A DNA stretch of 64,000 nt from Burkholderiales bacterium (lineage in GTDB: Bacteria > Pseudomonadota > Gammaproteobacteria > Burkholderiales > Burkholderiaceae_C): the NCBI GenBank assembly GCA_003963115.1, contig RXJQ01000017.1, forward strand, positions 1-64,000, in the 5' to 3' direction. This document shows positions 56,607-64,000 of the stretch, piece after piece. The first letter of the stretch is position 1. Every line of letters begins with the position of its first letter. The notes beneath the pieces are model-generated. The model did no database searches, was not told the origin of the DNA, and saw nothing but the letters and a program-made list of their open reading frames with translations. The position numbers and the translations under genes are program-made.

Positions 56607-58022
56607 TTAGAAACGGGTCAGGTAAGGAGCGGCAGAGTTAGGCACGCCGGCGGCGCCACGGCTGTAGTGCGATTCCACGCCATTGCCCAGGAACAGGCCG
56701 GCAGTGGAAGAGCCAACAGGCAGAGCGATAGACGTGTTGTTCAGGATGGCGCTCACGAAAGCGGGGCAGGTGCCGGCAGGGCAGAAAGCCGCGGTTTCGA
56801 ACACGTAGTCGTACAGACCAGAGATAGCGGTGTCGGTGTTGCTGTCAGTGCTAGACGAACCTTGGGCGATGGCCGTGCCGTCCAGCTTGACGAAGCGGTA
56901 GGTATCGGAGCCGCCAATGGGGTTGTTTTCCAAGGACAGCATGCCAAAACGGTAGCCCGTTGTGCCCGCACCGCCGTTACCAGCCGTTTGCAGGTTCAGG
57001 CAGTTCTTGACGTCCGAAGAGCCCGAGTTGATCAGAGCCGTGAAAGGTGTGGTGGCAGTCGGCGTCTTGGGATACTGGGCGCCATTGTTGATGATGGACT
57101 CAACGCCACCAGCAATGTTACCAGCAGCACCGTAGTTCAAGAAGTACAGCTGTGCACCTTGCTGGGTACCCGACGTTTGGGGGCGCTCGCAGTACACGAT
57201 CGGGGTGGTGTCGGTGGTGCCACCAACCAGAACCTTGCCGCCGGCAGTCTTGGCGAAGTTTGCCTTGTCTGCATTGATCAGGGAACCGATTTGAGCCTTG
57301 CTCACGGTAGGCTGGCAAGCAGCGGTGTACTTGATGGTGGTGTCAGAAGAGCAGGTGCTGTTGGCGATCAGGCCGCTGGCGATCTGGGCAGTCTGCAGGG
57401 CGTTGTACAGCGTGCTGTTCACGGCGACGCCGAAGGCTTGGCTGAAACCAGCCAGCTTGAAATCGGTGGCACCGTTGTACTTGGTGGGGTCGATCACGCT
57501 GGCGGGGAACAAATTGCCTTCCACGTCCAGGAAGCCACCGTCAGAGAATTGGTTGTCGGTGTCGGTGCTATCGGGCACCTTGCCTTGGCCGCTGGCGGAA
57601 GGGCAAACGTACAGGGTGAAGGCGCCGAAGTTCGAGGCAGCCAGGGTCTCCGTGCCAGTGATGGCCGAGCAGCTAGCCACAGGAGCCAGGAACTGGGTTG
57701 CGGTAGACGTGTTGGCAGCGGTGTTCAGCACAGCCGTACCCGAGCCGCCAGCCACGTTCATGGCCACGGTGGTGTAGGCGGTGGCGCCGGTGAAGCCGGT
57801 GGAGCATTGACCGGTGAAGACGTTGCCCAGCTTGTTGGTGTTGGTGTCAACCTTGTACAGGCTGAAGGTGCCGCCGTTGTTGGCGCACAGGTTGCGAGCG
57901 GCCTTCATCACGTTGGTGGACGAAGCGGAAGCGCCGGTCAGGTATTGGGTGGGAGCAGCAGCGAAGGCTTGCGAAGCGCCGAACACGGCGACAGCGGCGA
58001 GGGCCAGTTGGTTCAGTTTCAT
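56607..58022 (-). CDS. Secreted Cys-rich protein of unknown function
   Basis: The product is 471 residues. A signal peptide (ending ASQAFA) precedes about 450 residues rich in Ala, Ser, Thr, Gly and Asn. Ten Cys are spread over the mature chain, suggesting five disulfides and an extracytoplasmic site. The beginning (YLTGASASSTNVMKAARNLC) recalls the N-terminal fold of periplasmic substrate-binding proteins, but I cannot assign a ligand. There is an AAGGA site upstream of the ATG. It follows the PEP-CTERM gene by 83 bases on the same strand and precedes tpsB. Confidence 0.75.
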   Translation of the reverse strand: MKLNQLALAAVAVFGASQAFAAAPTQYLTGASASSTNVMKAARNLCANNGGTFSLYKVDTNTNKLGNVFTGQCSTGFTGATAYTTVAMNVAGGSGTAVLNTAANTSTATQFLAPVASCSAITGTETLAASNFGAFTLYVCPSASGQGKVPDSTDTDNQFSDGGFLDVEGNLFPASVIDPTKYNGATDFKLAGFSQAFGVAVNSTLYNALQTAQIASGLIANSTCSSDTTIKYTAACQPTVSKAQIGSLINADKANFAKTAGGKVLVGGTTDTTPIVYCERPQTSGTQQGAQLYFLNYGAAGNIAGGVESIINNGAQYPKTPTATTPFTALINSGSSDVKNCLNLQTAGNGGAGTTGYRFGMLSLENNPIGGSDTYRFVKLDGTAIAQGSSSTDSNTDTAISGLYDYVFETAAFCPAGTCPAFVSAILNNTSIALPVGSSTAGLFLGNGVESHYSRGAAGVPNSAAPYLTRF

Positions 58023-58105
58023 GATATTCCTTGAGAAGTAGAGCGGGGTCAGTGCCCAGCCAGGCGCTTATGCACCCGACTGGGCGTCAGTTCAGAACCG
58101 AAGAA

Positions 58106-58960
58106 TTACTTGGCGGCGCGGCGACGGACCAGGCCAGCAGCAATCAGGCCAACCAGGGCCATGCCATAGGTGGCGGGCTCAGGCACGGAAGGCGTCACGG
58201 CAGTGGCAGCATTCCAGGTCAGGGCGCCAGTGCTGGCGTTCAGAGACAGGGTGCCGAAAGCAGAGCCAACTTGACCAACGCGGAAGGCAGCAGGAGTTTC
58301 CGTGACCAGCGTCAGAGCAGTAGACGACGTGCCTGTGGCAGTGGTGCCAGTCACTGCTTGGAAGTTCAGGTTAACCAGATAGTTACCTTGGGTGTTCAGG
58401 TTCGACTTTGCAGCCACGTAGCCGGCATCAGTGGGCGACGTCGTGTTGTAGGCACCACCAGCGCTCACCTTAGAGAAGAGCGTTTGGCCAATGGAAGCCA
58501 AGTTAGCAATCTTGCCTGGATTAGCCAGGTTAGCACTGGTAGGAGCACCAGTAACCAGATACTTACCACCGGAGTCAGGGCTGGCAGCGCTGGTTGCATC
58601 ATCACCAGCCAGCACGCCCCAGTAAATGGTGTCAGTACCAGCGCTCGCCAGGAAGCTGTTGAAAGAGCTGGCGTAGCTGCCGCCCTTCAGGTTCCAGGAG
58701 GCGGTTGCACCAGCCATGTCCAGCGCACCCTCGGGGCTCAAACCGTTGGTAGTACCACCCTGCCCATCGGGCACGGTGTAGTGGGCCGGCATGAAGTCGT
58801 TCAGGGTCACGCCCAGGTCGGCGACCACGGAAGTTTGAGCCGTCAGGTCATAGGCGTAAAACAGCACGTTGCTGTTGCCCGAGTTGTATGCGTTAACAGC
58901 AGCATTGGCAGCGCCGGTGGCCACGAGGGCGGCGGCGGCAGCGATCATCTTGAAGTTCAT
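58106..58960 (-). CDS. PEP-CTERM sorting domain protein
   Basis: The product is 284 residues from the ATG at 58960, with GGAG seven bases upstream. A signal peptide (ending GAANA) is followed by a Ser/Ala/Gly/Thr-rich body and the C-terminal sorting signal: VPEPATYG, a hydrophobic helix and RRRAAK. Exosortase (Xrt) enzymes recognise this signal at the inner membrane; none is in this window. PEP-CTERM proteins occur in biofilm-forming environmental bacteria. The role of this one is unknown. Confidence 0.92.
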   Translation of the reverse strand: MNFKMIAAAAALVATGAANAAVNAYNSGNSNVLFYAYDLTAQTSVVADLGVTLNDFMPAHYTVPDGQGGTTNGLSPEGALDMAGATASWNLKGGSYASSFNSFLASAGTDTIYWGVLAGDDATSAASPDSGGKYLVTGAPTSANLANPGKIANLASIGQTLFSKVSAGGAYNTTSPTDAGYVAAKSNLNTQGNYLVNLNFQAVTGTTATGTSSTALTLVTETPAAFRVGQVGSAFGTLSLNASTGALTWNAATAVTPSVPEPATYGMALVGLIAAGLVRRRAAK

Positions 58961-59362
58961 GTGCTTGCTCCGTAGAGAGTGAATTGGGTAAGTAAGTAAC
59001 CTAAAGCTTTGACCTCTCACGCCAGGGCGCTCAAGGTGCTCGCAGTATCGAAAGGCCTTGTGACATCTATGCAAGGCGACCGTCGGTGGTCAGTGATCCA
59101 TTCAGACGCCACGCTTCGCTGCCCTCGACTTGCCAGGAACGATACCCATTGGCAATGACACCTCAATCACACTGAAGCGCGCTCAGGAGTAGTCCCTTTG
59201 GATCACAATCGACGAAAATGCCGCTGCATCCAGCCCCGGCAAGCGTTCCACCCCTCGGATGAGGGGCATGGCCTTGGCAGTTGCACAAAACAACAACGCC
59301 ACGACGAAAACACCGTGGCGTTGGCTTGTTCAGCGGCACGATCCCCGTGCCTTGTCGCCCCA
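58961..59362. other. Intergenic region between the PEP-CTERM and ankyrin genes
   Basis: About 400 bases. It holds the ribosome site and presumably the promoter of the PEP-CTERM gene, and near its right end the terminator of the ankyrin gene. Between these I see no gene, tRNA or repeat that I can support. Confidence 0.6.
59282..59322 (-). terminator. Terminator after the ankyrin-repeat gene
   Basis: AACGCCACG (59295-59303) and CGTGGCGTT (59314-59322) form a 9-bp stem with a 10-base loop. On the minus strand it is followed by GTTGTTTTGTG. It lies 41 bases past the stop of the ankyrin gene and closes the secretin operon. Confidence 0.75.
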
Positions 59363-60229
59363 TCAGGGCTGAATGACCTTGCCGTCATTCGCGCCGATCT
59401 GGTCCATGATCAATTGAGTGAGGACACCCTGAACCGGCACACCACGTTCACGCAGCCAGGCCAGCGCCAAAGGCTGCTCGCCCAACGCGGCGGCATGCAC
59501 GGCATTGAGGCCATGTCGATCAGGCGCGGCCACAGGCACGCCCGCATCCACGAGGGCCGCCATGACATTCACACGCCCAAAGTAGGCCGCCTCGGCCAAG
59601 GCATGCCGACCGCTCTTGTTGGGCTCTCGCCAGTCTGCACCGCGCTTGAGCAGCAAGGCCACGGTGCTGGCATGGCCACCGACACACGCCAGATGCAGTG
59701 GATATTGACCCGTTGACGACCCCACACGCTCAAGCAGGGCACCGTGACGCAGCAGATCCTGCACCATCACGTCGTGGCCAGCATAGGCCGCAGCGCCCAG
59801 CGGGGTCATGCCGCCGGCCCCCATCTGGTTCACGTCGGCGCCTTGCCTGATCATTTCACGTACCAACTCAATCTGCCCTGCCCTGACCGCCAGGGTCAGG
59901 GGCGTCACGCCGCTGTCGTCACGGCGATTGAGGTCGGGGTGCGCACGCTTGAGGTGCGTCAATGCCTCGCCCCACTTCGCTTGGGCCAGCAAATCCAGCA
60001 GGGTTTGCTCGGATGCCATCAAGCGACGCTCGGCAGAACGGGACCAAGGCCCATCCTGCCTGACATCTTGAAAAGCCACATCCAGATAAGGCACTTCGCG
60101 CGCAGGGGTGACCTGCTGCACATGGAAGGCAGACCACTCGTTGGGGTCGCTGCTGGCCATGCCTTGCGCCCGCACCGGAACAGTACCGCACCCTACGAGC
60201 ACAGCCACCAAAAACGAGGCCCGGCGCAT
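59363..60229 (-). CDS. Ankyrin-repeat lipoprotein
   Basis: The product is 288 residues from the ATG at 60229, which has AAGG seven bases upstream; an earlier ATG in frame lacks one. The signal MRRASFLVAVLVGCG has a lipobox-like LVGC, so it is probably lipid-anchored. Five ankyrin repeats cover about 110-270 (e.g. GVTPLTLAVRAGQIELV, RHALAEAAYFGRVNVM). Ankyrin proteins bind other proteins. It is the last gene of the pseudopilin/epsA operon, 34 bases after the regulator gene. Confidence 0.85.
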   Translation of the reverse strand: MRRASFLVAVLVGCGTVPVRAQGMASSDPNEWSAFHVQQVTPAREVPYLDVAFQDVRQDGPWSRSAERRLMASEQTLLDLLAQAKWGEALTHLKRAHPDLNRRDDSGVTPLTLAVRAGQIELVREMIRQGADVNQMGAGGMTPLGAAAYAGHDVMVQDLLRHGALLERVGSSTGQYPLHLACVGGHASTVALLLKRGADWREPNKSGRHALAEAAYFGRVNVMAALVDAGVPVAAPDRHGLNAVHAAALGEQPLALAWLRERGVPVQGVLTQLIMDQIGANDGKVIQP

Positions 60230-60263
60230 GGCCAGGCCTTCTATGAACATTGATTTCATGGTG

Positions 60264-61085
60264 TCAGCAATAGTCGCCAGCAGCGTGGGGCATGCTGCTA
60301 AAGGCATTCATGGTCATGGCTTTCGCAACGGCTTGAGCCCGGTTGGCAGCACCAAGTTTGCGCAGGATTTTTTGCACGTGGTTCTTGACAGTCAACGCAC
60401 TGATGCCAAGCTTTTCACTGATTTGCTGGTTGCTCAAGCCGTCCCGGACCCACAACAGGATTTCACGCTCACGCTCCGTGATGGGAATCGCACGCTGATA
60501 GGGGTGACCCGGCAGCGGGGCTGCCAGTGTTCTACCCAACACCATCTGACGCTCGGTGGACGACACTCTCTGGTAGGCCACATGCAGGCAAGGCAAGAGC
60601 ATTTCGAAAGCCTGAAGCACTTCGTCCGTGTACTGGTGCCCAGCCTGCGCAAACATGAAGAAGCTCTCGACTTCTTCCGGGCGACCTGGTCGGTGGATCC
60701 CGTGCACCAGCATTTCACCATAGCCAAGCGTGGACAGTGCAGACCGTGCCAAACCTGAACCTACGATGGGTAGCAGGGGCATCACCACGGCCTTGAACCG
60801 CGCGCGCTGCCACTGCATCAACGCCGACTGGATCAGCTCGGAGCGAATATTTTTCAACTCAAGTGATGCTTCATCGGGAACTGGAACGCTGTTAAAGACA
60901 TCAAACACCACGTTGCGCTGGTCGCGGTCGTAACTCCCGCACACGCTGATATGGTGGGGTAGCCAGCGCTGAAAGTCGCCCTGGCTCCAGACAAAAAACT
61001 GATGCCTGCGGCACACCTGGGGTGCAGCCTCGATAACACGCAACAGGACTTCCGATTGCTCGGGGGCGACGTTGATCGTTGACAT
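60264..61085 (-). CDS. LuxR-family regulator of the EpsA type
   Basis: The product is 273 residues. The C-terminal LuxR helix-turn-helix (about 205-260; ITEREREILLWVRDGLSN, ISALTVKNHVQKILRKLG) is clear. The N-terminal half, with RRHQFFVWSQGDFQRWLPH, resembles EpsA regulators linked to exopolysaccharide and PEP-CTERM loci in Methylobacillus and relatives. There is no receiver or acyl-homoserine-lactone pocket I can identify. It sits between pseudopilin-like genes and the ankyrin lipoprotein on the same strand. Confidence 0.8.
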   Translation of the reverse strand: MSTINVAPEQSEVLLRVIEAAPQVCRRHQFFVWSQGDFQRWLPHHISVCGSYDRDQRNVVFDVFNSVPVPDEASLELKNIRSELIQSALMQWQRARFKAVVMPLLPIVGSGLARSALSTLGYGEMLVHGIHRPGRPEEVESFFMFAQAGHQYTDEVLQAFEMLLPCLHVAYQRVSSTERQMVLGRTLAAPLPGHPYQRAIPITEREREILLWVRDGLSNQQISEKLGISALTVKNHVQKILRKLGAANRAQAVAKAMTMNAFSSMPHAAGDYC

Positions 61086-61122
61086 GACAGTTTTGTTGGA
61101 GCTGGCCGTAGTCTAGGCGCGC

Positions 61123-61599
61123 TCAATGACGATTTGTTGACGAACTGCTATCGTCGTTCGAATTGCCATTGGCTGTCGCAGCCTGAAAGAACCAGTCCCG
61201 ATAGCGTGGCACATTCTTGGGTGCGCTGAGCGGGGCCCGATTGGAGGGGCTGTATACCCCTCTGATGCCCTTGCCCTCCCTGATCAAGCCCCACGCCCCC
61301 CCCGTAATCGGATCGGACCATACCTGGCGCAGGTGACGTTTCAAAACGCCTGTTCTCGTATCAGCCAGTAAATCCTCCAGCCGAAGCGGAAGCTGGCCCG
61401 CACCGGTCGCGACAGGCACCTTTGCATAGGCTTCGATGGCTGCCTTGATTTGCGCACCCCGGAATCGGAGTTCGGCTTCCCGCTCACGCCGCACCTCCAT
61501 CTGCCAGCTTTGTGCGAGGGCTGCGAGCATGACGCCACTGATGGCCACCCACCAAAGCACCAGCAGATACGTGAATCCGGATTGGCGACGCAAGCTCAT
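61123..61599 (-). CDS. Type II secretion pseudopilin-like protein 3
   Basis: The product is 158 residues from the ATG at 61599 (MSLRRQSGFTYLLVL). A prepilin-type leader has Gly before Phe, then a hydrophobic helix (about 8-30). The conserved Glu at +5 is absent (FTYLL), which is unusual and is seen in some minor pseudopilins. The rest has a short globular region with SDPITGGAWGLI and a low-complexity Ser/Asn tail. It follows two GspG-like genes. Confidence 0.75.
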   Translation of the reverse strand: MSLRRQSGFTYLLVLWWVAISGVMLAALAQSWQMEVRREREAELRFRGAQIKAAIEAYAKVPVATGAGQLPLRLEDLLADTRTGVLKRHLRQVWSDPITGGAWGLIREGKGIRGVYSPSNRAPLSAPKNVPRYRDWFFQAATANGNSNDDSSSSTNRH

Positions 61600-61606
61600 G
61601 GCACGT

Positions 61607-61999
61607 TCACCATGAGCTGTATGGCATGCCGTTTTGCCCCCGGCCTGATGCGCCACTGCGTACATCAGCTACCTGCCCCTGCATCTGGCTGTCGGGCAGA
61701 GGCGGCAGCATCTGCCAACTGTCGGGCGAGCTCGTCATGGGGTCTTCCGGCACTTTGCGCAGATACCCTTTGGCGACGAGCTCGTCGAGCGATTGAGGGT
61801 AACGCCCTTTGTCGGCAGCGAACTTGTCAATGGCATCCCGCATGACGTTCAGGGATGTCTTCAGGGACGCTTCACGCGCATTGTCGACCGAGTGGGTATA
61901 GCGAGGTGCTGCCACACTGACCAGCAGAGCAATGATGGCCAGCACCACGATCAGTTCGATCAAGGTGAAGCCGTGCTGGCCACGCCGGGCGCTCACCAT
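61607..61999 (-). CDS. Type II secretion pseudopilin (GspG-like) 2
   Basis: The product is 130 residues from the ATG at 61999. It has the canonical leader G-FTLIELIVVLAIIALL, with Glu5, and the GspG-type C-terminal pattern GRYPQSLDELVAKGYLR then VPEDPMT. It would be processed by PilD-type peptidase and polymerise into the pseudopilus. The start overlaps the stop of the first pseudopilin gene. Confidence 0.88.
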   Translation of the reverse strand: MVSARRGQHGFTLIELIVVLAIIALLVSVAAPRYTHSVDNAREASLKTSLNVMRDAIDKFAADKGRYPQSLDELVAKGYLRKVPEDPMTSSPDSWQMLPPLPDSQMQGQVADVRSGASGRGQNGMPYSSW

Positions 62000-62514
62000 T
62001 GCCTGTAGGGTGAGCCATCCAGCCCAACCCCCTCCGTACGAGAGTACACATCGAACACGTCGGCACCAGCAACCGGCGAATCCGGCGGGCTGGCATAGCT
62101 GCGCAGCCCCCACGTCAATCGGGCAGGCAGCATGGGGTCAGCAAAGGGATCCCTGGGCAGGCGCCGTAAGAAATAGATCCTTTTGCCTTTGGGATCAGCC
62201 GAGTCCTTGACACCTGTCACCAAGACATCGAGGGATGGTGGGTAGCCCGACGTGTCAACCGACTTTTCAATTCGACCTTCGTCCCAGGCCTTCTTGTAAG
62301 CATCAATGGCCTCGCGCAGCGTGCGCAAGGATTGGCGCAACTCCGCTTCTTGCGTGCGCCGCTTATGCAGCGCTGCCAAGGGCATAGCCGAACTGGCCAA
62401 CACCCCCACGATCATGACCACAACGATCATCTCGATGAGGGTAAAGCCGTGCTGCGTTGAGCGGTTAGCGGGGCTGCGCACCAGGTTCTGCCTCTTCTTT
62501 GTCTTTCTCGCCAT
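61993..62514 (-). CDS. Type II secretion pseudopilin (GspG-like) 1
   Basis: The product is 173 residues from the ATG at 62514; a GTG at 62481 with an AGAGG site would give a shorter, more typical leader. The prepilin motif G-FTLIEMIVVVMIVGVL is intact. The C-terminal half (RRLPRDPFADP, WGLRSYASPPDSP) is GspG-like. The start overlaps the secretin gene end, so translation is coupled. Confidence 0.87.
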   Translation of the reverse strand: MARKTKKRQNLVRSPANRSTQHGFTLIEMIVVVMIVGVLASSAMPLAALHKRRTQEAELRQSLRTLREAIDAYKKAWDEGRIEKSVDTSGYPPSLDVLVTGVKDSADPKGKRIYFLRRLPRDPFADPMLPARLTWGLRSYASPPDSPVAGADVFDVYSRTEGVGLDGSPYRQW

Positions 62515-64000
62515 CCGTGTTCATGGCCCCAGCATCAGACGCCTGATCCGGGTCCGCAGGATTGCGGATTTTCACGATCAAAGCCTCGGACGGCACGTCC
62601 AGATGGATGTTTGTCTCCAACCCAGCAGCCCCGGTCTTGGCGCGCAACATCACGGGCACCATCCCTTGCGGCGGAACACTCACACTGACGCTGCTTGCAC
62701 TCTGCATGTTCTGGCCAACCACCTCGACATGGTTCGTGTCAATCATGACGTTGACCGACAAAGCTTGCGCTTTCGGGTTGCGAACCATCACCTGAAAGGC
62801 TGAACCCGGCATGACCTCTTCAGGGCCGGTGACCCGGACTTCATTGATGGACTGAGGCGCAGTCGGCTTGGACGGCGCACTCACACCGTTTGCGCGGGCC
62901 CCACCTTGCACGGCCACACCGGATGAAGCACCTGAGGCAGTTGCCTCGTCGCGCAGGCTCATGGACACGCTGCCAGGCTGGGTCTCGGTGCCAGAAGGCA
63001 TCAGCGACACAGCCGACGCAGGCTGCACCACATTGCGCACAATGTGTGGCGTAACCAGGAGCACGACCTCGGTCTTGTCCTTGCTGTCGGTGGTCGTGCC
63101 AAACAGATGGCCCGCAATCGGCAGCTCATGCAAGCCCGGCACACCCGCTGACGAACGGCTTTCATTGTCGTTGATCAGACCCGCCAAGATCTGGGTCTCG
63201 CCATCCTTGAGGCGCAGCGTGGTGGTGGCCTCACGCGTGCCAATCTGATACGCCAGCGACCCCTGCGGACCAATGACCTTGTCAGTGACGCTGCTGACTT
63301 CCAGTGCGAGCTTGACGGTGACATCGTTGTCCAGTTGCACCTGCGGCTCGACTTCCAGCTTCAAACCCACATCGAGGTAGCTCACTGAAGCTGACACACC
63401 CACGTTAGCCGTGGAGGTGGTCGTGAAGACGGGCAGCTTTTCGCCCAGCAGCACCTTGGCCTTTTCACGGTTGCGCGCGCGGATCTTCGGGTTGGCCAGG
63501 ATGTTGGTGGCACCACGCGTGGACTTCAGCGTGGCAATGGCCAGGGGGTTGGTGATGTAGGCGTGCATGTAGGAACTCACCGGCGCACTCAAGGTCACAG
63601 GCGAGGTCGCATCCGGTACACCATAGTTGACGGTATCGGGCCAGCTGATGCCGATCTGATCCAGCGCCTTGCTGGAGACTTCTATGACTTCCAGATCCAG
63701 CATGACCTCGGGATCGGGTATGTCCAGTCCCTGGATCAGGCGCTCGATCATGCGGACCACTTCGGGTGTATCCCGCACCACGATCATGTTGAGGCGATCG
63801 TCAGCAAATACGTCGCGCGTTTTCGCCACGGTCCGGATCAGGGCCTGCGCTTGCTTGGTGTCCGCATTGGTTAGATAAAAAGTACGTGTAACCGTGTCCA
63901 GCAGGTCTCGCTGCTTTTGCTGCGTGGCGGGAAACACCATCACGGTGTTGTCGTTGAGCAGTTTGTATCCCATCTGCTGTGTACCCAGGATCACGCGCAT
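62465..64000 (-). CDS. Secretin of a type II secretion-like system (partial, 5' end outside window)
   Basis: At least 511 residues are visible; the gene continues beyond the right edge. N-type domains precede the secretin barrel, which has SYLDVGLKLEVEPQV and the signature VPGLHELPIAGHLFG. After the barrel there is an extra domain of about 150 residues (about 360-490) with a beta-sandwich, cohesin-like pattern and an acidic tail. Classical GspD lacks this domain. It forms the outer-membrane channel; the co-transcribed pseudopilins fit a dedicated secretion or assembly system. Confidence 0.88.
   Translation of the reverse strand: MRVILGTQQMGYKLLNDNTVMVFPATQQKQRDLLDTVTRTFYLTNADTKQAQALIRTVAKTRDVFADDRLNMIVVRDTPEVVRMIERLIQGLDIPDPEVMLDLEVIEVSSKALDQIGISWPDTVNYGVPDATSPVTLSAPVSSYMHAYITNPLAIATLKSTRGATNILANPKIRARNREKAKVLLGEKLPVFTTTSTANVGVSASVSYLDVGLKLEVEPQVQLDNDVTVKLALEVSSVTDKVIGPQGSLAYQIGTREATTTLRLKDGETQILAGLINDNESRSSAGVPGLHELPIAGHLFGTTTDSKDKTEVVLLVTPHIVRNVVQPASAVSLMPSGTETQPGSVSMSLRDEATASGASSGVAVQGGARANGVSAPSKPTAPQSINEVRVTGPEEVMPGSAFQVMVRNPKAQALSVNVMIDTNHVEVVGQNMQSASSVSVSVPPQGMVPVMLRAKTGAAGLETNIHLDVPSEALIVKIRNPADPDQASDAGAMNTDGEKDKEEAEPGAQPR

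Overview
The window is high-GC chromosomal DNA of a betaproteobacterium of the order Burkholderiales. The ribosomal proteins, the 72-residue IF-1, the PilT/cyclic-nucleotide-domain/PilU trio, the I.2 lipase with its foldase and the ankyrin/EpsA/pseudopilin genes point to the Aquabacterium/Ideonella/Leptothrix side of the order. The species is inferred from family resemblance only.

Layout. 1-96 is the edge of an IS5-like insertion sequence. 265-514 holds two initiator tRNA-fMet genes. 654-10072 (minus strand) is the spc plus alpha ribosomal operon: rplN-rplX-rplE-rpsN-rpsH-rplF-rplR-rpsE-rpmD-rplO-secY-infA-rpmJ-rpsM-rpsK, then a 380-base gap with its own TATAAT promoter, then rpsD-rpoA-rplQ. 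The S10 operon is not next to rplN; tldD is there instead. 11847-15103 carries a lipase foldase and two tandem, largely identical secreted lipases. 15257-17879 is the conserved rsmI / yraN-diaA-dolP neighbourhood. 17904-27749 is mostly housekeeping: a beta-hydroxyacid dehydrogenase, pilU-cNMP protein-pilT, yggS, a LuxR response regulator with a hybrid kinase, proC, ubiA and a SapC-family gene. 27743-34473 is an RND efflux operon with a divergent TetR repressor and an AcrR-type palindromic operator between them.

The accessory and envelope part starts at about 34.5 kb. At 35627-41283 there is one minus-strand unit: an ExbB-type proton channel fused to a periplasmic DUF2341/LamG-like region, two ExbD proteins, a TonB-like protein, a plugless Porin_5-type outer-membrane protein and a periplasmic coiled-coil protein. 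At 41494-56476 a TPR plus GT41 (OGT/SPINDLY-like) glycosyltransferase converges on, and overlaps by 20 bases, a 3667-residue two-partner-secretion adhesin with its TpsB transporter. This recalls the Haemophilus HMW1A/B/C adhesin-transporter-glycosyltransferase set, but with a TPR-type enzyme. At 56607-58960 are a Cys-rich secreted protein and a PEP-CTERM protein. At 59363-64000 is a type II secretion-like operon: a secretin with an extra C-terminal domain (cut by the window edge), three pseudopilin-like proteins, a LuxR regulator of the EpsA type and an ankyrin-repeat lipoprotein.

The two most interesting systems are the DUF2341-ExbB/ExbD/ExbD/TonB/porin unit and the GT41-TpsA-TpsB unit. No CRISPR array, prophage or riboswitch of a class I recognise was seen.
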